A stretch of DNA of 23,377 bases from CAZXCQ01 sp964639275 (GCA_964639275.1 CAZXCQ010000074.1:1-23377), one strand, 5' to 3'; counted from the stretch's first letter, positions 7,629 to 15,183 are shown. Notes: a model not told the origin generated them from the letters alone. Program-made: numbers and translations.

Positions 7629-7751
7629 ATGGGTGCCTCTCCGGTGCGGTGCAAGAAGATGGTGGAGGCGTTTGCCATGGAATGTCTTGAAAACAGGCCT
7701 TTGATCACAGATGACAGAAGCGAACTGCTGCCCGTGGTAGCCGGAGGTTAG
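7629..7751 (+). CDS. Small ORF (40 aa) ending in VVAGG, possible remnant
   Basis: An ATG-started reading frame of 40 codons in the gap between acsA and the convergent gene, overlapping the latter's stop by 4 nt. The product ends SELLPVVAGG, which resembles the C-terminal tail of MoaD/ThiS-type sulfur carriers (typically ...PPVAGG, with the terminal Gly-Gly as the thiocarboxylation site). The rest (VRCKKMVEAFAMECLENRP) does not show a ubiquitin-like fold that I recognise, and about 40 residues would be missing. A GTG at 7620 would add three residues. No convincing ribosome site is visible. It could be a gene relic or chance; translation is unproven. Confidence 0.2.
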   Translation: MGASPVRCKKMVEAFAMECLENRPLITDDRSELLPVVAGG

Positions 7752-8188
7752 AGTATTTCCTCGAGTATTCTTGCAACCTCTTGCCCGATTCCGCCGGTCC
7801 CGTGGCAATGTCTCTTAACGAGCTGCTCTTCCTTGATCTTTTTTGCGCCTTCCTCTGTACTCATATCTGCACCGAGAAGCTCTTTGCACAGGGTTGTGCC
7901 CCGGCTTTCCTCAAAACGTCGAAAAAGCTCCCTGACCGCCTTAAATGTGCTCTTCCGTGCCACCTTTTCATCTTCCTTGTCATAGGCATGGGCCAGGATA
8001 AGGACCGCACCCGTCAGATATCCACAGGTTTGAGCCAGGTGCCCAATGCCGCCTGCCCAGGGCCTCCCAAGCAAGATTGCACTTTTTTGATCCATATTGA
8101 ATTCTTCTCCAAAGGCCGCCAGTATGGCCTGAGAGCAATTCAATCCACCATTCCTGTGAAGATCTATGGTCTTTTCTATTCTGTTCAT
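7748..8188 (-). CDS. C_GCAxxG_C_C family protein (putative redox protein)
   Basis: A 146-residue protein of the C_GCAxxG_C_C family, a group of small cysteine proteins frequent in anaerobes and often near redox genes. Conserved features: NCSQAILAAFGEE (Cys18), a glycine turn AGGIGHLAQTCGYLTGAV (Cys55 in the CGxxTG signature), and later Cys101 and Cys128. The glycine segment departs from the common GGGMGR form, which may reflect a subfamily. The ATG at 8188 has a strong AAGGAGGT ribosome site. It is transcribed divergently from a LysR regulator across 271 bp containing repeat sites, so that regulator is a good candidate controller (inference). The molecular function of the family is not established. 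Cytoplasmic; no signal peptide. Confidence 0.82.
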   Translation of the reverse strand: MNRIEKTIDLHRNGGLNCSQAILAAFGEEFNMDQKSAILLGRPWAGGIGHLAQTCGYLTGAVLILAHAYDKEDEKVARKSTFKAVRELFRRFEESRGTTLCKELLGADMSTEEGAKKIKEEQLVKRHCHGTGGIGQEVARILEEIL

Positions 8189-8246
8189 TTATCGACCTCC
8201 TTATGAATCATTCCGCCTGAGGGCTTGTGCCCATTAATATCTTTGA

Positions 8247-8271
8247 AAGAGATCTGACCACTAAGAGATCT
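8247..8271. promoter_or_regulatory. AAGAGATCT direct repeat pair upstream of the C_GCAxxG gene
   Basis: AAGAGATCT occurs twice with a 16-bp period (8247-8255 and 8263-8271), each copy containing the palindrome AGATCT. It lies 60-80 bp upstream of the divergent gene start. The spacing suits a dimeric regulator, but no binding protein is identified. Confidence 0.35.
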
Positions 8272-8399
8272 ATCCTGTGTCTGCATATGCGCCTCCTCAT
8301 ATTTTGGTATGATTTGGGGGACAGCCGCCGGGGCGCATTGCAACAGAATGGGCTTGACCCGGTTCTTCTATCGACATATTCTATTAAGGATTATTAAAT

Positions 8400-8438
8400 A
8401 TCGATTCAAACGATTTGTTTCGATACCTTTGATCGAAA
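8400..8438. promoter_or_regulatory. CGAT-rich operator-like array before the LysR gene
   Basis: Two perfect dyads share CGAT half-sites: ATCG-N7-CGAT (8400-8414) and TTTCGAT-N7-ATCGAAA (8418-8438). Their centres are 21 bp apart, two helical turns. The first fits the T-N11-A shape of LysR boxes. It lies 22-60 bp upstream of the lysR ATG, as expected for an autorepression/activation site. The factor assignment is inference. Confidence 0.5.
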
Positions 8439-8459
8439 ATACTGATCGGAGGATTTGGC

Positions 8460-9350
8460 ATGGAGATTCGGCAGCTCAAGACCTTCCGGGCAGTGGCCAC
8501 TCTGTTGAGTTTTAATCGGGCCGCAGAACAGCTTCATTATGCCCAGTCCAGTATCTCAGCGCAGATTCAAGCCCTCGAGGAGGAACTCGGGGTAAGGCTC
8601 TTTGATCGACTGGGGAGACGTATCTTGCTCACGGAGGCCGGAGAACGTCTCCTGCAATATGCGGGTAAAATCGTGGATCTGGAAGAACAAACACGGGCAG
8701 AGATCAAAGGGGCAAGCGAGCCACAGGGCTCACTAACCATCAGGATTCCAGAGACTTTAGGGGTCCACAGACTGCCTCCTGTGGTAAAGGCCTTTCATGA
8801 GCGTTTCCCAAAGGTAGAGATGCGCTTTATCACCTGTGCCCATGAAGGCCTTCAGAAGGACCTTCGAAAAGGCGTCACGGATCTGGCATTTCTCCTGACA
8901 GAGTCTATCAACGCTGGGGATCTTGGAGTTGAGGTCTTGGGGTACGAATCGATCATCCTCGTGGCCCCCCCCGGACATCCCTTGACGGCCAAGACCACTA
9001 TTTCCACCCGTGACCTGGAGGGCGAGACCATCCTCTTATCAAAGGTGGACTGTAGTTACAGGCGGTCATTTGAACAACTCCTTGAGCAGGAAGGGGTGCG
9101 TCCGGAGGCACCGCTCGAATTCTATAGCGTGGAGGCCATCAAGCGAAGCGTCATGGCCGGAGCCGGTATCACCATTCTGCCTGAAGTGGCAGTAGGAGAA
9201 GAGATTGAGGAAGGGAAGCTGTTCCCATTGGCCTGGGAAGAGGGGAGACTGGAGGTGGCCACGCTGATGATCTGGTACAGGGAGAGGTGGATCTCCCCCA
9301 CCCTGAGTGCCTTTATGGAAATGGCAAAGAGGTTCTTGAGTGTGCAGTGA
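8460..9350 (+). CDS. LysR-family transcriptional regulator
   Basis: A 296-residue LysR-type regulator. The N-terminal winged helix-turn-helix is textbook: MEIRQLKTFRAVATLLSFNR, then AAEQLHYAQSSISAQIQALE and LGVRLFDRLGRRILLTEAGE (residues 1-67). A linker helix follows and the effector-binding domain (about 90-294) has the two-lobed periplasmic-binding-protein pattern, including GAGITILPEVAV near the end. The ATG at 8460 follows GGAGG. It is divergent from the C_GCAxxG_C_C gene with two strong dyads in the shared intergenic region, the classic arrangement for a LysR regulator and its target. The effector cannot be deduced. The 3' neighbour is an IS630 remnant starting within 40-60 bp of the stop. 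Confidence 0.92.
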   Translation: MEIRQLKTFRAVATLLSFNRAAEQLHYAQSSISAQIQALEEELGVRLFDRLGRRILLTEAGERLLQYAGKIVDLEEQTRAEIKGASEPQGSLTIRIPETLGVHRLPPVVKAFHERFPKVEMRFITCAHEGLQKDLRKGVTDLAFLLTESINAGDLGVEVLGYESIILVAPPGHPLTAKTTISTRDLEGETILLSKVDCSYRRSFEQLLEQEGVRPEAPLEFYSVEAIKRSVMAGAGITILPEVAVGEEIEEGKLFPLAWEEGRLEVATLMIWYRERWISPTLSAFMEMAKRFLSVQ

Positions 9351-9385
9351 CGAACATCGGTGAATAAAATATAGTCATATCGACC

Positions 9386-9997
9386 TCTTTTTGGGAAATC
9401 CTCAAAAACCCGTTGCAAGGGAAAAAGATTCTCATAGAAGGGACCTCTCCACCTATGGTTACCGTATCAGTGGATGAAAAACCAGGTGTTCAAGCTATTG
9501 CTAATGTGGCTGATGATATTCTGCCAAATCCGCAAAAGAATTCCCGTCTTCTTCGTGACCATGAATATGAACGACTGGGAACCGTTTCAATTTTAGCTGC
9601 CCTTGATCTTCATGACGGTCATGTCATTGCTCAAGTCCATGACAGGCATCGTAGCAGGGAGTTTATTTCCCTTCTTAAGGAATTGGACGACTATTATCCA
9701 AAACACTATCAGATTCGGATTATTTTGGACAATCACTCAGCTCATATTTCAAAAGAAACAAGAAATTATTTGGCGACAAAACCCAATCGTTTTATTTATG
9801 TTCATACACCCGTACATGGTTCTTGGCTTAATTTAGTAGAAACACTATTTGGCAAAATGGCACGAACTTTTCTAAAACATATCCGTGTTCAGTCTCTAAA
9901 GGAGCTCAAGGACAGAATCCTTCTGGGTATCCAAGAGATAAATGCTGCTCCTGTGATTCACCGTTGGAAAAAATTTGACGCTGTTGCCAAATATTAA
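9386..9997 (+). pseudogene. IS630-family transposase, N-terminally truncated
   Basis: The reading frame encodes the whole DDE catalytic half of an IS630-type transposase: Asp in VSVDEKPGVQAI, Asp in RIILDNHSAH and Glu in HGSWLNLVETLFGKMART (residues 21, 106 and 143 counted from a TTG at 9413). About 130-150 N-terminal residues, the helix-turn-helix DNA-binding part, are missing. The frame is closed by TAA at 9365 and no ATG is present, only TTG at 9413, so it is almost certainly dead. The DNA is visibly more AT-rich than the neighbouring chromosomal genes, a sign of recent transfer. Family members insert at TA dinucleotides; neither end of the element could be delimited. Confidence 0.82.
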
Positions 9998-10258
9998 TAT
10001 GTTTATCTATTAATGATACGATATACCAGATTATATCCTGTCTCTGCGTATCTCATGTTCTTCCCCCTTCTAAACTATTGCCTAAATCCCTGGCATGCTT
10101 TTTGACTGATCATGGGTATCAGGCAGTTAACTCAAGCCGGTCTTCATCCCTCAGATGAAGGTTGAATCTGCTTATGTTGTCGAAGTTGGTTTTCTGTTTG
10201 AATCTATGCCCTGACTTAAGGGGAAGTATGCCTTTAGTAATGAATGAGAAAACTATTC

Positions 10259-10506
10259 GTAAGCGTTCACAGGTTTCGGGCTCAACGTTCAGGGTTAGGG
10301 ACAAGGGCAAAACTGAAGACCCGAAGTCCTCGCAAAACATCCTGGCTGTGCCACATGCTTGCCAATACGCTGCCAGTTTTCAGGTTGAAAATGACGAAGC
10401 CGGACGCTTCCTACGTGAATACGCGTCTAAAATGGAATCCGCGGACAAGAATGCAATCCCGCTTTCAGCGGGAAACCCCTGAACCTTTGAACCCGTGAAC
10501 GGTTAC
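10259..10506. repeat. 248-bp dispersed repeat with imperfect inverted ends
   Basis: The left end GTAAGCGTTCAC (10259-10270) and right end GTGAACGGTTAC (10495-10506) are inverted copies with one mismatch, and similarity extends further inward (AGGTT, GTTCAGGG). The inside has a perfect 6-bp hairpin CCCGCT-TTC-AGCGGG (10458-10472). Its first 17 bases, GTAAGCGTTCACAGGTT, recur at 18447-18463. Open reading frames run through it but belong to the repeat and are not supported as genes. It is MITE-like; no target-site duplication is obvious. Confidence 0.6.
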
Positions 10507-11258
10507 AACTATTCTTAGTGAAAAAGGATTATCTGCCATGTCCGGTAGGTTGCGATGTTTGTAACTCCTGGTCGGGCGCAATATAGCTACAACGTAACTA
10601 CGTGTCAAGAGAAATTTATATCATTTTTGACATAAGGTATAGGCTCCCCAAAATCGCTCATTATTACGTAACCAATGGCCAACTCGCGTCCATGCTGAAA
10701 TGGAATTGTGGCACAAAGGAATTTCTAGGTTCGTCCTGCCCTAGTAGCGACTTGCACCTTTGATAACGGGAAAGCCAAACACGGGTGAGCAAGGTTGTTT
10801 GATCGTGATGCGGCTGCTGCCTTGAATGCCAGCCACATCCCAGATAAAGGCGTTGAGTCTGGAACATTATCCGGTCTTATGTTCCAGCGGGAGCTATAAC
10901 TTGTTCATTTTTGGGGCCATCCATTTCGCTGGCCTCATGCTTTAAGAGGCCGGAACTCCATGCCCAAAGAGCCGGTGAACCGGGGCATTTGGCGCAGGCC
11001 ATGCCCAATGACGTCCGATGGATGGCGTTTGTGAGTAGTGAGCCGGTAGCCGGTAGGCATAGGTGAGCTGGGGTGAAAAGACGTGCCGCCCCCTGGTCCT
11101 CAGCACACTCCACACAAACAGCGCCCCCGAGACAGTTATCCGGCTCCTTGACATGGGGATGGATCCCTTTAATTTTGCTGATGCAGGACGGGATCCGAAA
11201 GGTGTGTCTCGGAATGACCGATCTCACCCAGGTCAGAAAGGTCTGCATCAGATAGAGG
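10507..11258. other. Long gap with gene remnants, no intact gene
   Basis: About 750 bp downstream of argC and the dispersed repeat. It holds a recognisable PilB/GspE scrap (11090-11185). A 33-codon open end (10798-10899, plus strand) begins FDRDAAAALN and terminates at TAA; it vaguely recalls a TnpB C-terminus but is not convincing. GAGCCGGT occurs twice (near 10969 and 11039). No RNA gene or promoter that I can defend is present. Confidence 0.4.
11090..11185 (+). pseudogene. PilB/GspE-type secretion ATPase fragment
   Basis: Thirty-two consecutive codons read as LVLSTLHTNSAPETVIRLLD followed by MGMDPFNFADA. This matches the strongly conserved His-box region of type IV pilus/type II secretion ATPases (typically LVLSTLHTNDAPSTVTRLLDMG...). 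The similarity stops sharply on both sides: upstream sequence lacks the Walker B segment, and downstream runs into unrelated codons. It is therefore a short internal scrap of a pilB-like gene, not a functional gene. No other pilus genes are in the window. Confidence 0.7.
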
Positions 11259-12320
11259 CTATGGATACACCCCCGGGTGCATCAGCCCAGAGGCCTCGTC
11301 AAGCCCAAACATGATGTTCATGTTTTGAACCGCACTTCCGGCCTGCCCCTTCACCAGGTTGTCGATCAGGCTGACGACGATCAATCTCCCTGTCCTCTCG
11401 TCAAAGTTGAGGGAAATGTTGCAGAAATTACTCCCCCGGACATTGGTGCTGACCTGTGGCTCAAGTGGCCCGAAGATTCTGACAAAAAGGTCGTCCTTGT
11501 AGAAGGTGCGATAGGCCTCCTCCACCCCCTTAAAATCCTGTCCCCCCTTTAGCCGGCCGTATATGGTGGTCAAGATACCCCGGCAGAGGGGTACGACGTG
11601 GGGGGTAAAGGTGATCTTGATCTCCTGACCGCCAAGGATGCCCAGCTCCCTTTCGATCTCATAGACATGCTGATGCCCCGATATCTTATAGGCATTCATG
11701 GACTCGTAGCGGGCTGGATAGTGAAAGGTGGAATTGGGGGTCTTGCCGGCGCCCGATACCCCGGTCTTGGCATCACAGATGATCGATTCCGGTTCTACCA
11801 GCCCTGAATCTATGGCCGGGGAAAGCCCGAGGATACAGCTCACTGCAAAACAGCCCGGGTTACCCACCAGGTCGGATCGGGCAATCTCTTTTCTGTGTAG
11901 CTCTGCCAGCCCATATACCGATCTGGTCAGCAGTTCCGGGGAGGCATGCCCCTGGGTGCGGCCGATCCTGTCAGCGTACCCCTGATAGGTCTCCAGGTCG
12001 TTAAAGCGGAAATCGCCGCTAAAATCGATGACCTTGACCCCTTTCTGGAGCCAGGAGGGGGCCTCCTTCTGCCCCACCCCGTCGGGGGTGGCAAAAAAGA
12101 GCACATCAAAGTCCGCGGGGCAGTCCGGATCATCTGGTGCCACAAGGGGCAGATCGCAGAACCCTTTGAGATGAGGGTATAGATCGCTTATGGACCTGCC
12201 GACATCCTGCTTGTCAATAAGGGCCTTGATCTCCGCATTGGGGTGGCCTTGAAGCAGCTCAATTGCCCCGCAACCGCCATATCCCCCGGCCCCGATAATG
12301 CCCACCTTTATCTTCGCCAT
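11259..12320 (-). CDS. argC: N-acetyl-gamma-glutamyl-phosphate reductase
   Basis: NADPH-dependent reduction of N-acetylglutamyl phosphate to the semialdehyde, third step of arginine synthesis. 353 residues. The Rossmann motif GIIGAGGYGG is at 8-17, the catalytic cysteine is Cys157 in GNPGCF, and KTGVSGAGK (185-193) and GHQHVYEIE (215-223, substrate-binding histidines) follow. The NADP-binding segment reads FFATPDGV where FLALPHG is common. The ATG at 12320 has GAGGAG 5 nt upstream; a TTG one codon earlier is unlikely. It lies 117 bp downstream of the YchF-like gene in the same orientation, with a hairpin between, so co-transcription is uncertain. No other arg genes are adjacent. Cytoplasmic. 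Confidence 0.94.
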   Translation of the reverse strand: MAKIKVGIIGAGGYGGCGAIELLQGHPNAEIKALIDKQDVGRSISDLYPHLKGFCDLPLVAPDDPDCPADFDVLFFATPDGVGQKEAPSWLQKGVKVIDFSGDFRFNDLETYQGYADRIGRTQGHASPELLTRSVYGLAELHRKEIARSDLVGNPGCFAVSCILGLSPAIDSGLVEPESIICDAKTGVSGAGKTPNSTFHYPARYESMNAYKISGHQHVYEIERELGILGGQEIKITFTPHVVPLCRGILTTIYGRLKGGQDFKGVEEAYRTFYKDDLFVRIFGPLEPQVSTNVRGSNFCNISLNFDERTGRLIVVSLIDNLVKGQAGSAVQNMNIMFGLDEASGLMHPGVYP

Positions 12321-12382
12321 CAAGACTCCTCAATTACACCATTGTATCAATTTAGCTTTCTTCAAAATCGGAACTTAAGATA

Positions 12383-12413
12383 GGGGAATGGGGGTTCGGA
12401 ATCCCCATTGCCC
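12383..12413. terminator. Hairpin between the ychF-like gene and argC
   Basis: AATGGGG (12387-12393) pairs with CCCCATT (12403-12409), extended by GGG/CCC after one mismatch. No U-run follows on the minus strand, so termination is doubtful. The sequence has a near copy at 15059-15087. Confidence 0.35.
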
Positions 12414-12437
12414 GGGTTTCAAGAAGCCAAAATGTTA

Positions 12438-13484
12438 CTACACATTAAACCGAAAACTGATAATATCCCCATCCTTTACTTCGTATTCCTTCCCCTCCAG
12501 CCGGACCAGCCCCGCCTTTTTGGCCTCCTGAAAAGATCCATGGGTCTTTAGGTCTTCAAACGACAGGACCTCTGCGCGGATAAAGCCCTTCTTCATGTCC
12601 GAGTGGACCGCCCCTGCCGCCTCCAGGGCGGGTGTGCCCGCATCAATGGACCATGCCCTTATCTCGTCAGAGATGACGGTAAAGAAGGAGATGCGATTTA
12701 GGATCTCATAGGATTTTCCGATTACCCTGTCAAGGGCGGACTCCTGGATATGATAGGCCTCCTGGAATTCCTCTGCCTCTTCGGGTGACAGGGAGGCGAT
12801 CTCCATCTCAAGCCTCCCGCGCACCACCATGGGGTCAATACCCGGTGGCCTGTGATCCCACGCCGGCAATGTCTCATCCTCATCCTCATTATTGATGACC
12901 ACAAGGATCGGTTTTGCAGAGAGGAATGTAAAGCCCTTGAGAAGCGGATCAGATGCCAGCTCCGGCCTGTTACGGAGCGGTTCGTTCCTTTCGAGGAATT
13001 CGCAGCAGGACCTCAGCAGGGGATATTCCTGCTCTCCATCCTTTTTGCCCCGTTTCCTGTCCAGTTCGATCCTCTCGATCCGCTTTTCCGCCACCACCAG
13101 ATCGCTCAAGACCATCTCTTCCTCGAGCCGAAAGAAGTCCTGCTCCGGGGTGGGGGCAAAACCGGTCGTTCCCTCAAAATTCCGAACCACCTCCAGGAGG
13201 GCATCGCATATCCGGACCTGGTTCAAGACAGCGCCTTCCAGCCTTGCAGGAGAGGATGAGGGGATTTGGGCGGGAAGCAGATATTCGATCTTCGCATAGG
13301 TCGTTTTCTTTGGCTGGTATATCCGGGTTAGGAAATCAACCCGTTCATCAAAAACCGTGACCGTGGCAAACCGTGGGCCACTCCGGGCCGAACCGGAATC
13401 CTCCTTTTGCCCCCTTGCCCCCAGGAGCGCCTGAAAGACCGTTGACTTACCCGACTGCGGCAGCCCTATGATCCCCAATTTCAT
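12438..13484 (-). CDS. YchF-like P-loop NTPase (DUF933/YchF C-terminal family)
   Basis: 348 residues with an N-terminal P-loop, GLPQSGKST (7-15), a helical insertion (about 120-170), VVINNEDED in place of the NxxE base-recognition motif of YchF, and a C-terminal TGS-like beta domain ending in KDGDIISFRFNV. The overall plan, and VHSDMKKGFIRAEVLSFEDL near the end, follow the YchF/OLA1 family, which are ATP-preferring ribosome-associated NTPases. The G3 region that normally reads DxAGL is replaced around residues 68-83 by LLPAQIPSSSPARLEG, so the Mg/water-positioning Asp and Gly are absent. It is therefore a divergent paralogue and may bind but hydrolyse nucleotide poorly (inference). It starts 28 bp after the Smr gene stop; the two probably form an operon. 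Confidence 0.8.
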   Translation of the reverse strand: MKLGIIGLPQSGKSTVFQALLGARGQKEDSGSARSGPRFATVTVFDERVDFLTRIYQPKKTTYAKIEYLLPAQIPSSSPARLEGAVLNQVRICDALLEVVRNFEGTTGFAPTPEQDFFRLEEEMVLSDLVVAEKRIERIELDRKRGKKDGEQEYPLLRSCCEFLERNEPLRNRPELASDPLLKGFTFLSAKPILVVINNEDEDETLPAWDHRPPGIDPMVVRGRLEMEIASLSPEEAEEFQEAYHIQESALDRVIGKSYEILNRISFFTVISDEIRAWSIDAGTPALEAAGAVHSDMKKGFIRAEVLSFEDLKTHGSFQEAKKAGLVRLEGKEYEVKDGDIISFRFNV

Positions 13485-13511
13485 GGTGTGAACAAGCCTC
13501 TGTCTTTTTCC

Positions 13512-14234
13512 TCAGATCCCTGCCTTCCCCCTCTTGAGCAGGATATAGATCGCCCCGGTCCCGCCATCGTAAGGCATTGCGGTTGAAAATGCCAGGACGA
13601 TTTTTCTTATGGGGCCCTGGCTCAACCAGGTGGGCAGCCTCTCCTTGAGTATCGGGATATGGTTTTCGGAATTGAGCCCCCGGCCATGAACCACGAGGAC
13701 ACATCTCAGTCCCAGCCGATAGCTCTCGCGGAGAAAACCCTGGACCCTCGCCTTTGCCTCCTCTTTTGTGAGCCCATGGAGATCCACATAGTCCTGGATG
13801 GGAAACCGGCCCTTTTTTAGCCTCCCCATCAGTTTTCGATCAAACCCACGGACACACCCCTCGATATATTCGTCGCTAAATGTGATGTCCAGATCGGCTG
13901 CCCCGCTGACAAGATCTGAGAGGTGGGCCATGGCCTCCAGTTCATCATCGGGGGCCGGGTGGGAAGGCCAGATATTGATGTCAGGACCGGGGGTGATCTT
14001 TCTCCTGGGGCCCTTGAGCGGTTTTACATCCCGCATGGCCTCAAGAAAATATCGGCTCTCATCGGGCTGCTTCTTGGGCTGGGGCGGCCTCTTTTCCTCG
14101 TGCCCCCCGGAGACTCCCTCCTTCTTTTGCTTTAGTGAGGCCAGCGAGCCAAAGGCAGGGTTAAATATCTGAGGCGCTTTCGCCCCTGCCTCTTGCCCGA
14201 ATCCAGGGGACTTCCTTTTTTTCCTGCGGCGCAT
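13512..14234 (-). CDS. Smr domain protein (MutS2-type endonuclease domain)
   Basis: 240 residues. The N-terminal 90 are basic, proline-rich and apparently disordered (MRRRKKRKSP..., PPQPKKQP). The C-terminal Smr domain spans about 145-236, with its two signatures DLHGLTKEEA (151-160) and VVHGRGLNS (181-189), followed by STAMPYDGGTGAIYILL. Stand-alone Smr proteins are thought to be nucleases acting on branched DNA or on RNA at stalled ribosomes. The ATG at 14234 has GAGAG just upstream. It precedes the YchF-like gene by 28 bp; a shared ribosome-related role is attractive but unproven. Divergent from the DUF3786 gene across 154 bp. Confidence 0.85.
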   Translation of the reverse strand: MRRRKKRKSPGFGQEAGAKAPQIFNPAFGSLASLKQKKEGVSGGHEEKRPPQPKKQPDESRYFLEAMRDVKPLKGPRRKITPGPDINIWPSHPAPDDELEAMAHLSDLVSGAADLDITFSDEYIEGCVRGFDRKLMGRLKKGRFPIQDYVDLHGLTKEEAKARVQGFLRESYRLGLRCVLVVHGRGLNSENHIPILKERLPTWLSQGPIRKIVLAFSTAMPYDGGTGAIYILLKRGKAGI

Positions 14235-14283
14235 CTCTCAAGACCGTGTGTTTGGGTCTCAAAGGGACCGGTGGAGATTAGAC

Positions 14284-14313
14284 TTGCAATCAAAGCTCAA
14301 TTTTTATTATAAA
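14284..14313 (+). promoter_or_regulatory. Putative promoter of the DUF3786 gene
   Basis: TTGCAA (14284-14289), 18-bp AT-rich spacer, TATAAA (14308-14313). It would give a leader of about 70 nt to the ATG at 14389. Confidence 0.35.
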
Positions 14314-14388
14314 CATATTCCTCTGAGAGGTAAATTACTAAATCCTTGATCCGGAAAAACAGCGATAGATCGGTTTTAAGGATAATCC

Positions 14389-15027
14389 ATGGCCAGAATT
14401 GATGATTATAAGAAGGCAGTAGAACTGGGCAAAGAGGAGCTGTGTAAAAAGGACCCCGGACGAGTCGCTGAGCATAGCGGGGCCGATCTCGAGACCGATT
14501 CCCGGGGCAACACCCTTTTGTCCCTCGACTTCTTGACAAAGCGGGTGGCCGTCACCTGGCCCGAATGTGAGTTTTCGTTTGTCGGTTCTGACGATCCCGT
14601 GCCTATTCAGCAACAGGTCCTGATCCTCCACTATCTCAATGGTGCAACCGGATCAAACCTTCTCGACAAATGGATCGCCTATCAGGAGATCCCCGATGGC
14701 AGGTTCTATCTGGATGCCTTCCACAGGAGGGCCAAAAACCCCCTGGTCGAGGCCTTTGGAGACCAGCCCGAGCTGCTCTTGACACTGGCAGCCGGGGCCT
14801 ACGGGGCCATCCCTTTTGACCAAGGTGACGTTTCGGTCGTGATTGAGGCCTTCCCCAGGGTACCAGTTGCCCTGATAATCTGGAGAGGAGACGATGAATT
14901 TCCACCCGAGGGGAACATCCTCTTTGATCGAAGCGTCTCCCACATCCTCTCTGCAGAGGATATTGCCTGGCTCGCCGGCATGATAGTCTACCCATTGATC
15001 GGGATGGCCAAAGAGAGTGGTCAGTGA
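14389..15027 (+). CDS. DUF3786 domain-containing protein
   Basis: 212 residues matching the DUF3786 family by general pattern: an N-terminal GADLETDSRGNTLLSLDFLT, the central QQQVLILHYLNGATG, and a C-terminal FPRVPVALIIWRGDDEFPPE segment followed by FDRSVSHILSAEDIAWL. The family is found mainly in anaerobes with corrinoid/Wood-Ljungdahl chemistry; its function is not established. No signal peptide, cysteine cluster or membrane helix is visible, so it is a soluble cytoplasmic protein. The ATG at 14389 has AAGGA at a suitable distance. It stands alone: 238 bp of hairpins and repeats separate it from purE, so it is probably a single-gene transcript. Confidence 0.82.
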   Translation: MARIDDYKKAVELGKEELCKKDPGRVAEHSGADLETDSRGNTLLSLDFLTKRVAVTWPECEFSFVGSDDPVPIQQQVLILHYLNGATGSNLLDKWIAYQEIPDGRFYLDAFHRRAKNPLVEAFGDQPELLLTLAAGAYGAIPFDQGDVSVVIEAFPRVPVALIIWRGDDEFPPEGNILFDRSVSHILSAEDIAWLAGMIVYPLIGMAKESGQ

Positions 15028-15058
15028 TCAGTGGTGAGGAGGCAGCAGCACCTGGAGA

Positions 15059-15087
15059 GGGGAATAGGGCCGGAAGCCCCATTCCCC
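15059..15087 (+). terminator. Strong hairpin after the DUF3786 gene
   Basis: GGGGAAT (15059-15065) pairs with ATTCCCC (15081-15087), and inside it GGGC pairs with GCCC around a CGGAA loop, with one A-C mismatch. GGGTTTT follows. It may terminate the DUF3786 transcript, though the U-run is short. A near copy lies at 12383-12413. Confidence 0.5.
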
Positions 15088-15132
15088 GGGTTTTAAAGGG
15101 CTAATATACTACTTGAGAGTCCAGAGTTTTCT

Positions 15133-15183
15133 CGTCATGCCGGACTTGATAAGCCTGCCCGTACCCGATACGGGGGCATCCAG
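15133..15183. repeat. CGTCATGCCGG-type intergenic repeat, copy 1
   Basis: Begins CGTCATGCCGGACTTGAT, contains the dyad CCCGTACCCGATACGGG and ends CATCCAG. It is related to the elements at 16634 and 21546; all three lie outside genes. Confidence 0.5.

Noticed and set aside
10162..10498. Open frames of 84 and 106 codons on the plus strand.
   Set aside because: They lie largely inside the 248-bp dispersed repeat, overlap each other in different frames and have no ribosome site; they are explained by the repeat.
10798..10899. Short frame beginning FDRDAAAALN, resembling the DRDxNAA motif near the end of TnpB nucleases.
   Set aside because: No zinc-finger cysteines in frame, a stop just upstream, and only ten residues of loose similarity.
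10877..11248. 123-codon minus-strand open frame.
   Set aside because: Antisense to the clear PilB/GspE scrap, no ribosome site and no recognisable motif.
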